DNA of 64,000 nucleotides. It comes from Sabellastarte sp. h YS-2021 (lineage: Eukaryota; Annelida; Polychaeta; Sabellida; Sabellidae). Shown in pieces: positions 40,016 through 51,023 of the stretch. The stretch lies in assembly GCA_964017235.1 (NCBI GenBank), contig OZ024936.1:11508496-11572495 (forward strand). The letters run 5' to 3'. The notes below the pieces were generated by a model. The model did no database searches and was not told the DNA's origin. It saw only the letters and a list, made by a program, of their open reading frames with translations. The position numbers and the translations under genes are program-made. How positions within the stretch are numbered: position 1 is the stretch's first letter; each line of letters opens with the position of its first letter.

Positions 40016-40184
40016 CTGACAACCTGAATTCTAAACCTTTTGAGAGGTATAGAAACCCGATTGTACTAAATTCTTGTGCAAAACCATTTAATCAAAAGCC
40101 TCTCCTTGTAGATAATGAATGACACTCCCGGACATCTGACAACCAGAATTCTGACCTTCTGAGAGGTATAGAATACTCGATTGT
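40016..40184 (-). repeat. Short diverged duplication in the presumed Gag zone
   Basis: A stretch of about 48 bp starting CTGACAACCTGAATTCT (40016) is repeated 120 bp away as CTGACAACCAGAATTCT (40136). Both copies share GAGAGGTATAGAA and CGATTGT. The copies differ at several bases and one indel. It may be an old local duplication in a coding region that has since decayed. Confidence 0.7.
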
Positions 40185-40356
40185 GCATGGATGTTTTGAC
40201 TGGACCTCAACGGAAGTGTTTTCCGAAGAAATAGTCTTTCCTGCATTCAAAACTCCTCCACGATGCCGTGTCCATGGCAACATAAATGGCTGCCCCCAAG
40301 GGAGATTCCTTCTTCTGACTCGTGGAGAATCTATTCGACTGGGATGTACAATGTGA

Positions 40357-40494
40357 TCAAAAAATTGCTTTCAATGCCTGGCAATTAGAACCCGACGTGA
40401 AACAGCAATAACGGCCACTCGAATTGTCCTTCTCATCCAAGATGGCATCTTCCATATCGCTTCTGTTATTGAAGAGTACATTCTTTCTAAACAT
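40357..40494 (-). pseudogene. Possible start of ORF1 (45-residue frame)
   Basis: The frame starts MFRKNVLFNNRSDMED and ends at a TGA at 40357-40359. Its N-terminal part is acidic and polar, and it is the first sizeable ATG frame after the 5' inverted repeat. A further frame containing the open segment 40092-40283 overlaps it, so a frameshift may have broken one longer ORF1. It has no recognisable domain. It could equally be a chance frame in untranslated sequence. Confidence 0.3.
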
Positions 40495-40798
40495 GTATGC
40501 TGCAAAAATTATAACTTCCAACGTCCAGCAAACTGAACCGAACGACTGGCAAGCTATATAAAAATATTATTGTTGATTTATTTCCTCGAGGTTGAAGAAG
40601 ATGAAACCTCGAAGTCGCCATCCAAAAGTTCTTTATTTACATATAATAATGCATACCTTCGAAGATTTAACAAAGGTATCAGTTCTGTATGATATACATG
40701 TAAAATAAGAGGTGAGATTGACTAAAAATCTCAAAAAAATAAATAAAACCTTGACAAAACTTCTCCTAATTCCCAAAGACGTCCTTACTGATGATGGC

Positions 40799-40983
40799 CA
40801 ACAAAAATAATGAAGTAAACAATGTGGTCATGTGACCTAATTGGCGGGAGGACGGACTACTGTAACCCAATGGCTTTATTAAGGTTGTTATATAACCTTA
40901 AAAATCGCATCTCTGCGTTGGCCATTGGGTTGGATGGCTCCAACAAATAGCTACTGTTAGGAAATGGTAAGGGTATTTCGCTA
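40799..40983 (-). repeat. 5' inverted terminal repeat of the DIRS element
   Basis: Read on the minus strand it begins TAGCGAAATACCCTTACC and ends TATTTTTGTTG. It shares 173 bp with the other terminus in reverse complement. Its outermost 14 bp differ from the outer end of the 3' repeat, as is usual for DIRS elements, whose two ends are completed from the internal complementary region. It contains the nested hairpin described for the 3' repeat. Any promoter of the element is expected near here, but I see no motif that proves it. Confidence 0.9.
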
Positions 40984-41877
40984 TAAAAAAAACATTTAAC
41001 CCATACCCTGTTATATTGTATAAGATCGTGGGGTCACCCCCTCCCCACCTGTTCAAAAAAATCCGTGTCGGCCGCTGCGGCCGGATTGGTCATCGGTGAC
41101 ATCAGGTAGCTATACATGCATCTGGAAATCCCCCAACTAAAATCAATGGGAAATATTGCTTTTTGGCCGATTCTCTGTAACCAAGCCACAAACACCCAAC
41201 CCTGTTATATTGCATCAGTTTGTGGCTGCCTGAGCTTACTATTTCTGGAGAAAAATCCAGACCTTTTTCCCCGACCAAAATTTTGCTCGTGTAAGGTACG
41301 TACCCATGCTACAGAAATCTCCCAATTGAAATTAATGGGGAATCTTGTTTTTGTCTGTATCTCAAAAATAAACCATTTAACCCATACCCTGTTATATTGT
41401 ATAAGATCGTGGGGTCACCCCCTCCCCACCTGTTCAAAAAAATCTGTGTCCGCCGCTGCGGCCAGATTGGTCGTCGGTGACATCAGGTAGCTATACATGC
41501 ATCTGGAAATCCCCCAACTAAAATCAATGGGAAATATTGCATTTGGCCGATTCTCTGTAACCAAGCCACAAACACCCAACCCTTTTATATTGCATCAGTC
41601 TGTGGCTGCCTGAACTTACTATTTCTGGAGAAAAATCCAGACCTTTTTCCCCCACCAAAATTTTGCTCGTGTAAGGTACGTACCCATGCTACAGAAATCT
41701 CCCAATTGAAATTAATGGGGAATCTTGTTTTTGTCTGTATCTCAAAAAATAAACCATTTAACCCATACCCTGTTATATTGTATAAGATCGTGGGGTCACC
41801 CCCTCCCCACCTGTTCAAAAAAATCCGTGTCGGCCGCTTCGGCCGGATTGGTCGTCGGTGACATCAGGTAGCTATAC

Positions 41878-44800
41878 ATGCATCTGGAAATCCCCCAACT
41901 AAAATCAATGGGAAATATTGATTTTTGGCCGATTCTCTGTAAGCAAGCCACAAACACCCAACCCTTTTATATTGCATCAGTCTGTGGCTGCCTGAATGTA
42001 CTATTTCTGGAGAAAAATCCAGACCTTTTTCCCCGACCAAAATTTTGCTCGTGTAAGGTACGTACCCATGCTACAGAAATCTCCCAATTGAAATTAATGG
42101 GGAATCTTGTTTTTGTCTGTATCTCAAAAATAAACCATTTAACCCATACCCTGTTATATTGTATAAGATCGTGGGGTCACCCCCTCCCCACCTGTTCAAA
42201 AAAATCCGTGTCCGCCGCTGCGGCCAGATTGGTCGTCGGTGACATCAGGTAGCTATACATGCATCTGGAAATCCCCCAACTAAAATCAATGGGAAATATT
42301 GCATTTGGCCGATTCTCTGTAAGCAAGCCACAAACACCCAACCCTTTTATATTGCATCAGTCTGTGGCTGCCTGAACTTACTATTTCTGGAGAAAAATCC
42401 AGACCTTTTTCCCTGACCAAAATTTTGCTCGTGTAAGGTACGTACCCATGCTACAGAAATCTCCCAATTGAAATTAATGGGGAATCTTGTTTTTGTCTGT
42501 ATCTCAAAAAAATAAACCATTTAACCCATACCCTGTTATATTGTATAAGATCGTGGGGTCACCCCCTCCCCACCTGTTCAAAAAAATCCGTGTCCGCCGC
42601 TGCGGCCAGATTGGTCGTCGGTGACATCAGGTAGCTATACATGCATCTGGAAATCCCCCAACTAAAATCAATGGGAAATATTGCATTTGGCCGATTCTCT
42701 GTAAGCAAGCCACAAACACCCAACCCTTTTATATTGCATCAGTCTGTGGCTGCCTGAACTTACTATTTCTGGAGAAAAATCCAGACCTTTTTCCCCGACC
42801 AAAATTTTGCTCGTGTAAGGTACGTACCCATGCTACAGAAATCTCCCAATTGAAATTAATGGGGAATCTTGTTTTTGTCTGTATCTCAAAAAATAAACCA
42901 TTTAACCCATACCCTGTTATATTGTATAAGATCGTGGGGTCACCCCCTCCCAACCTGTTCAAAAAAATCCGTGTCGGCCGCTGCGGCCGGATTGGTCATC
43001 GGTGACATCAGGTAGCTATACATGCATCTGGAAATCCCCCACTAAAATCAATGGGAAATATTGCTTTTTGGCCGATTCTCTGTAAGCAAGCCACAAACAC
43101 CCAACCCTTTTATATTGCATCAGTCTGTGGCTGCCTGAACTTACTATTTCTGGAGAAAAATCCAGACCTTTTTCCCTGACCAAAATTTTGCTCGTGTAAG
43201 GTACGTACCCATGCTACAGAAATCTCCCAATTGAAATTAATGGGGAATCTTGTTTTTGTCTGTATCTCAAAAAATAAACCATTTAACCCATACCCTGTTA
43301 TATTGTATAAGATCGTGGGGTCACCCCCTCCCCACCTGTTCAAAAAAATCCGTGTCGGCCGCTGCGGCCGGATTGGTCATCGGTGACATCAGGTAGCTAT
43401 ACATGCATCTGGAAATCCCCCAACTAAAATCAATGGGAAATATTGCTTTTTCGCCGATTCTCTGTAACCAAGCCACAAACACCCAACCCTGTTATATTGC
43501 ATCAGTTTGTGGCTGCCTGAGCTTACTATTTCTGGAGAAAAATCCAGACCTTTTTCCCCGACCAAAATTTTGCTCGTGTAAGGTACGTACCCATGCTACA
43601 GAAATCTCCCAATTGAAATTAATGGGGAATCTTGTTTTTGTCTGTATCTCAAAAATAAACCATTTAACCCATACCCTGTTATATTGTATAAGATCGTGGG
43701 GTCACCCCCTCCCCACCTGTTCAAAAAAATCTGTGTCCGCCGCTGCGGCCAGATTGGTCGTCGGTGACATCAGGTAGCTATACATGCATCTGGAAATCCC
43801 CCAACTAAAATCAATGGGAAATATTGCATTTGGCCGATTCTCTGTAAGCAAGCCACAAACACCCAACCCTTTTATATTGCATCAGTCTGTGGCTGCCTGA
43901 ACTTACTATTTCTGGAGAAAAATCCAGACCTTTTTCCCCGACCAAAATTTTGCTCGTGTAAGGTACGTACCCATGCTACAGAAATCTCCCAATTGAAATT
44001 AATGGGGAATCTTGTTTTTGTCTGTATCTCAAAAAATAAACCATTTAACCCATACCCTGTTATATTGTATAAGATCGTGGGGTCACCCCCTCCCAACCTG
44101 TTCAAAAAAATCCGTGTCGGCCGCTGCGGCCGGATTGGTCATCGGTGACATCAGGTAGCTATACATGCATCTGGAAATCCCCCACTAAAATCAATGGGAA
44201 ATATTGCTTTTTGGCCGATTCTCTGTAAGCAAGCCACAAACACCCAACCCTTTTATATTGCATCAGTCTGTGGCTGCCTGAACTTACTATTTCTGGAGAA
44301 AAATCCAGACCTTTTTCCCCGACCAAAATTTTGCTCGTGTAAGGTACGTACCCATGCTACAGAAATCTCCCAATTGAAATTAATGGGGAATCTTGTTTTT
44401 GTCTGTATCTCAAAAATAAACCATTTAACCCATACCCTGTTATATTGTATAAGATCGTGGGGTCACCCCCTCCCCACCTGTTCAAAAAAATCTGTGTCCG
44501 CCGCTGCGGCCAGATTGGTCATCGGTGACATCAGGTAGCTATACATGCATCTGGAAATCCCCCAACTAAAATCAATGGGAAATATTGCATTTGGCCGATT
44601 CTCTGTAAGCAAGCCACAAACACCCAACCCTTTTATATTGCATCAGTCTGTGGCTGCCTGAACTTACTATTTCTGGAGAAAAATCCAGACCTTTTTCCCT
44701 GACCAAAATTTTGCTCGTGTAAGGTACGTACCCATGCTACAGAAATCTCCCAATTGAAATTAATGGGGAATCTTGTTTTTGTCTGTATCTCAAAAAAATA

Positions 44801-46450
44801 AACCATTTAACCCATACCCTGTTATATTGTATAAGATCGTGGGGTCACCCCCTCCCCACCTGTTCAAAAAAATCCGTGTCCGCCGCTGCGGCCAGATTGG
44901 TCGTCGGTGACATCAGGTAGCTATACATGCATCTGGAAATCCCCCAACTAAAATCAATGGGAAATATTGCATTTGGCCGATTCTCTGTAAGCAAGCCACA
45001 AACACCCAACCCTTTTATATTGCATCAGTCTGTGGCTGCCTGAACTTACTATTTCTGGAGAAAAATCCAGACCTTTTTCCCCGACCAAAATTTTGCTCGT
45101 GTAAGGTACGTACCCATGCTACAGAAATCTCCCAATTGAAATTAATGGGGAATCTTGTTTTTGTCTGTATCTCAAAAAATAAACCATTTAACCCATACCC
45201 TGTTATATTGTATAAGATCGTGGGGTCACCCCCTCCCAACCTGTTCAAAAAAATCCGTGTCGGCCGCTGCGGCCGGATTGGTCATCGGTGACATCAGGTA
45301 GCTATACATGCATCTGGAAATCCCCCACTAAAATCAATGGGAAATATTGCTTTTTGGCCGATTCTCTGTAAGCAAGCCACAAACACCCAACCCTTTTATA
45401 TTGCATCAGTCTGTGGCTGCCTGAACTTACTATTTCTGGAGAAAAATCCAGACCTTTTTCCCTGACCAAAATTTTGCTCGTGTAAGGTACGTACCCATGC
45501 TACAGAAATCTCCCAATTGAAATTAATGGGGAATCTTGTTTTTGTCTGTATCTCAAAAAATAAACCATTTAACCCATACCCTGTTATATTGTATAAGATC
45601 GTGGGGTCACCCCCTCCCCACCTGTTCAAAAAAATCCGTGTCGGCCGCTGCGGCCGGATTGGTCATCGGTGACATCAGGTAGCTATACATGCATCTGGAA
45701 ATCCCCCAACTAAAATCAATGGGAAATATTGCTTTTTCGCCGATTCTCTGTAACCAAGCCACAAACACCCAACCCTGTTATATTGCATCAGTTTGTGGCT
45801 GCCTGAGCTTACTATTTCTGGAGAAAAATCCAGACCTTTTTCCCCGACCAAAATTTTGCTCGTGTAAGGTACGTACCCATGCTACAGAAATCTCCCAATT
45901 GAAATTAATGGGGAATCTTGTTTTTGTCTGTATCTCAAAAATAAACCATTTAACCCATACCCTGTTATATTGTATAAGATCGTGGGGTCACCCCCTCCCC
46001 ACCTGTTCAAAAAAATCTGTGTCCGCCGCTGCGGCCAGATTGGTCGTCGGTGACATCAGGTAGCTATACATGCATCTGGAAATCCCCCAACTAAAATCAA
46101 TGGGAAATATTGCATTTGGCCGATTCTCTGTAAGCAAGCCACAAACACCCAACCCTTTTATATTGCATCAGTCTGTGGCTGCCTGAACTTACTATTTCTG
46201 GAGAAAAATCCAGACCTTTTTCCCCGACCAAAATTTTGCTCGTGTAAGGTACGTACCCATGCTACAGAAATCTCCCAATTGAAATTAATGGGGAATCTTG
46301 TTTTTGTCTGTATCTCAAAAAATAAACCATTTAACCCATACCCTGTTATATTGTATAAGATCGTGGGGTCACCCCCTCCCCACCTGTTCAAAAAAATCCG
46401 TGTCGGCCGCTTCGGCCGGATTGGTCGTCGGTGACATCAGGTAGCTATAC
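41878..46450. repeat. 12-mer higher-order repeat, right array, copy 1 (4573 bp)
   Basis: Twelve monomers beginning with a marker unit that has ATTGATTTTTGGCC and CCTGAATGTACTATT (41878). The marker recurs at 46451 and 51024, exactly 4573 bp apart each time. The CTCCCAACCTG variant near 42950, 44093 and 45236 recurs 4573 bp later near 47523, 48666 and 49809. The 12-mer is itself built from two related 6-mers offset by 2286 bp (compare 42641 onward with 44927 onward). Confidence 0.9.
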
Positions 46451-49400
46451 ATGCATCTGGAAATCCCCCAACTAAAATCAATGGGAAATATTGATTTTTG
46501 GCCGATTCTCTGTAAGCAAGCCACAAACACCCAACCCTTTTATATTGCATCAGTCTGTGGCTGCCTGAATGTACTATTTCTGGAGAAAAATCCAGACCTT
46601 TTTCCCCGACCAAAATTTTGCTCGTGTAAGGTACGTACCCATGCTACAGAAATCTCCCAATTGAAATTAATGGGGAATCTTGTTTTTGTCTGTATCTCAA
46701 AAATAAACCATTTAACCCATACCCTGTTATATTGTATAAGATCGTGGGGTCACCCCCTCCCCACCTGTTCAAAAAAATCCGTGTCCGCCGCTGCGGCCAG
46801 ATTGGTCGTCGGTGACATCAGGTAGCTATACATGCATCTGGAAATCCCCCAACTAAAATCAATGGGAAATATTGCATTTGGCCGATTCTCTGTAAGCAAG
46901 CCACAAACACCCAACCCTTTTATATTGCATCAGTCTGTGGCTGCCTGAACTTACTATTTCTGGAGAAAAATCCAGACCTTTTTCCCTGACCAAAATTTTG
47001 CTCGTGTAAGGTACGTACCCATGCTACAGAAATCTCCCAATTGAAATTAATGGGGAATCTTGTTTTTGTCTGTATCTCAAAAAAATAAACCATTTAACCC
47101 ATACCCTGTTATATTGTATAAGATCGTGGGGTCACCCCCTCCCCACCTGTTCAAAAAAATCCGTGTCCGCCGCTGCGGCCAGATTGGTCGTCGGTGACAT
47201 CAGGTAGCTATACATGCATCTGGAAATCCCCCAACTAAAATCAATGGGAAATATTGCATTTGGCCGATTCTCTGTAAGCAAGCCACAAACACCCAACCCT
47301 TTTATATTGCATCAGTCTGTGGCTGCCTGAACTTACTATTTCTGGAGAAAAATCCAGACCTTTTTCCCCGACCAAAATTTTGCTCGTGTAAGGTACGTAC
47401 CCATGCTACAGAAATCTCCCAATTGAAATTAATGGGGAATCTTGTTTTTGTCTGTATCTCAAAAAATAAACCATTTAACCCATACCCTGTTATATTGTAT
47501 AAGATCGTGGGGTCACCCCCTCCCAACCTGTTCAAAAAAATCCGTGTCGGCCGCTGCGGCCGGATTGGTCATCGGTGACATCAGGTAGCTATACATGCAT
47601 CTGGAAATCCCCCACTAAAATCAATGGGAAATATTGCTTTTTGGCCGATTCTCTGTAAGCAAGCCACAAACACCCAACCCTTTTATATTGCATCAGTCTG
47701 TGGCTGCCTGAACTTACTATTTCTGGAGAAAAATCCAGACCTTTTTCCCTGACCAAAATTTTGCTCGTGTAAGGTACGTACCCATGCTACAGAAATCTCC
47801 CAATTGAAATTAATGGGGAATCTTGTTTTTGTCTGTATCTCAAAAAATAAACCATTTAACCCATACCCTGTTATATTGTATAAGATCGTGGGGTCACCCC
47901 CTCCCCACCTGTTCAAAAAAATCCGTGTCGGCCGCTGCGGCCGGATTGGTCATCGGTGACATCAGGTAGCTATACATGCATCTGGAAATCCCCCAACTAA
48001 AATCAATGGGAAATATTGCTTTTTCGCCGATTCTCTGTAACCAAGCCACAAACACCCAACCCTGTTATATTGCATCAGTTTGTGGCTGCCTGAGCTTACT
48101 ATTTCTGGAGAAAAATCCAGACCTTTTTCCCCGACCAAAATTTTGCTCGTGTAAGGTACGTACCCATGCTACAGAAATCTCCCAATTGAAATTAATGGGG
48201 AATCTTGTTTTTGTCTGTATCTCAAAAATAAACCATTTAACCCATACCCTGTTATATTGTATAAGATCGTGGGGTCACCCCCTCCCCACCTGTTCAAAAA
48301 AATCTGTGTCCGCCGCTGCGGCCAGATTGGTCGTCGGTGACATCAGGTAGCTATACATGCATCTGGAAATCCCCCAACTAAAATCAATGGGAAATATTGC
48401 ATTTGGCCGATTCTCTGTAAGCAAGCCACAAACACCCAACCCTTTTATATTGCATCAGTCTGTGGCTGCCTGAACTTACTATTTCTGGAGAAAAATCCAG
48501 ACCTTTTTCCCCGACCAAAATTTTGCTCGTGTAAGGTACGTACCCATGCTACAGAAATCTCCCAATTGAAATTAATGGGGAATCTTGTTTTTGTCTGTAT
48601 CTCAAAAAATAAACCATTTAACCCATACCCTGTTATATTGTATAAGATCGTGGGGTCACCCCCTCCCAACCTGTTCAAAAAAATCCGTGTCGGCCGCTGC
48701 GGCCGGATTGGTCATCGGTGACATCAGGTAGCTATACATGCATCTGGAAATCCCCCACTAAAATCAATGGGAAATATTGCTTTTTGGCCGATTCTCTGTA
48801 AGCAAGCCACAAACACCCAACCCTTTTATATTGCATCAGTCTGTGGCTGCCTGAACTTACTATTTCTGGAGAAAAATCCAGACCTTTTTCCCCGACCAAA
48901 ATTTTGCTCGTGTAAGGTACGTACCCATGCTACAGAAATCTCCCAATTGAAATTAATGGGGAATCTTGTTTTTGTCTGTATCTCAAAAATAAACCATTTA
49001 ACCCATACCCTGTTATATTGTATAAGATCGTGGGGTCACCCCCTCCCCACCTGTTCAAAAAAATCTGTGTCCGCCGCTGCGGCCAGATTGGTCATCGGTG
49101 ACATCAGGTAGCTATACATGCATCTGGAAATCCCCCAACTAAAATCAATGGGAAATATTGCATTTGGCCGATTCTCTGTAAGCAAGCCACAAACACCCAA
49201 CCCTTTTATATTGCATCAGTCTGTGGCTGCCTGAACTTACTATTTCTGGAGAAAAATCCAGACCTTTTTCCCTGACCAAAATTTTGCTCGTGTAAGGTAC
49301 GTACCCATGCTACAGAAATCTCCCAATTGAAATTAATGGGGAATCTTGTTTTTGTCTGTATCTCAAAAAAATAAACCATTTAACCCATACCCTGTTATAT

Positions 49401-51023
49401 TGTATAAGATCGTGGGGTCACCCCCTCCCCACCTGTTCAAAAAAATCTGTGTCCGCCGCTGCGGCCAGATTGGTCGTCGGTGACATCAGGTAGCTATACA
49501 TGCATCTGGAAATCCCCCAACTAAAATCAATGGGAAATATTGCATTTGGCCGATTCTCTGTAAGCAAGCCACAAACACCCAACCCTTTTATATTGCATCA
49601 GTCTGTGGCTGCCTGAACTTACTATTTCTGGAGAAAAATCCAGACCTTTTTCCCCGACCAAAATTTTGCTCGTGTAAGGTACGTACCCATGCTACAGAAA
49701 TCTCCCAATTGAAATTAATGGGGAATCTTGTTTTTGTCTGTATCTCAAAAAATAAACCATTTAACCCATACCCTGTTATATTGTATAAGATCGTGGGGTC
49801 ACCCCCTCCCAACCTGTTCAAAAAAATCCGTGTCGGCCGCTGCGGCCGGATTGGTCATCGGTGACATCAGGTAGCTATACATGCATCTGGAAATCCCCCA
49901 CTAAAATCAATGGGAAATATTGCTTTTTGGCCGATTCTCTGTAAGCAAGCCACAAACACCCAACCCTTTTATATTGCATCAGTCTGTGGCTGCCTGAACT
50001 TACTATTTCTGGAGAAAAATCCAGACCTTTTTCCCTGACCAAAATTTTGCTCGTGTAAGGTACGTACCCATGCTACAGAAATCTCCCAATTGAAATTAAT
50101 GGGGAATCTTGTTTTTGTCTGTATCTCAAAAAATAAACCATTTAACCCATACCCTGTTATATTGTATAAGATCGTGGGGTCACCCCCTCCCCACCTGTTC
50201 AAAAAAATCCGTGTCGGCCGCTGCGGCCGGATTGGTCATCGGTGACATCAGGTAGCTATACATGCATCTGGAAATCCCCCAACTAAAATCAATGGGAAAT
50301 ATTGCTTTTTCGCCGATTCTCTGTAACCAAGCCACAAACACCCAACCCTGTTATATTGCATCAGTTTGTGGCTGCCTGAGCTTACTATTTCTGGAGAAAA
50401 ATCCAGACCTTTTTCCCCGACCAAAATTTTGCTCGTGTAAGGTACGTACCCATGCTACAGAAATCTCCCAATTGAAATTAATGGGGAATCTTGTTTTTGT
50501 CTGTATCTCAAAAATAAACCATTTAACCCATACCCTGTTATATTGTATAAGATCGTGGGGTCACCCCCTCCCCACCTGTTCAAAAAAATCTGTGTCCGCC
50601 GCTGCGGCCAGATTGGTCGTCGGTGACATCAGGTAGCTATACATGCATCTGGAAATCCCCCAACTAAAATCAATGGGAAATATTGCATTTGGCCGATTCT
50701 CTGTAAGCAAGCCACAAACACCCAACCCTTTTATATTGCATCAGTCTGTGGCTGCCTGAACTTACTATTTCTGGAGAAAAATCCAGACCTTTTTCCCCGA
50801 CCAAAATTTTGCTCGTGTAAGGTACGTACCCATGCTACAGAAATCTCCCAATTGAAATTAATGGGGAATCTTGTTTTTGTCTGTATCTCAAAAAATAAAC
50901 CATTTAACCCATACCCTGTTATATTGTATAAGATCGTGGGGTCACCCCCTCCCCACCTGTTCAAAAAAATCCGTGTCGGCCGCTTCGGCCGGATTGGTCG
51001 TCGGTGACATCAGGTAGCTATAC
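46451..51023. repeat. 12-mer higher-order repeat, right array, copy 2 (4573 bp)
   Basis: Second copy of the 12-mer starting at 41878, with the same variant order and spacing. At the points I compared it is nearly identical to copy 1. One difference is ATCTGTGTCCGCC near 49446 where copy 1 has ATCCGTGTCCGCC near 44873. Such closeness, compared with differences between adjacent monomers, means the 12-mer is the recent unit of amplification on this side. Confidence 0.9.

Larger units (their letters stand above)
39136..40494 (-). pseudogene. Presumed Gag (ORF1) zone and RT N-terminus of the DIRS element
   Basis: DIRS elements carry a Gag-like ORF1 between the 5' inverted repeat and pol, and this is the corresponding stretch. 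Only short open frames survive (40092-40283, 39703-39936, 39312-39512). None resembles a protein I can name, and Gag sequences of these elements are poorly conserved. At 39137-39280 on the minus strand, GCIQVLEIGYYSVKP resembles the segment that precedes the RT domain in DIRS proteins, which is weak support. A diverged 120-bp-offset duplication lies at 40016-40184. The assignment is by position. Confidence 0.4.
35475..40983 (-). mobile_element. DIRS-type tyrosine-recombinase retrotransposon, degenerate (5.5 kb)
   Basis: A single-copy insertion in the satellite, read on the minus strand. Its ends are inverted repeats: 40799-40971 is the exact reverse complement of 35515-35687 (173 bp). Just inside the 3' end lies an internal complementary region. 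There, 35732-35788 is the reverse complement of the outer left end (35475-35531), and 35794-35828 is the reverse complement of the outer right end (40949-40983), placed end to end. This arrangement of inverted terminal repeats plus an internal complementary region is known from DIRS-1 and relatives, which replicate through a circular intermediate and integrate with a tyrosine recombinase. The interior supports this: RT, RNase H, methyltransferase-like and recombinase remnants lie in the expected order. Both coding regions are full of stops and frameshifts, so it is not autonomous. Confidence 0.9.
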
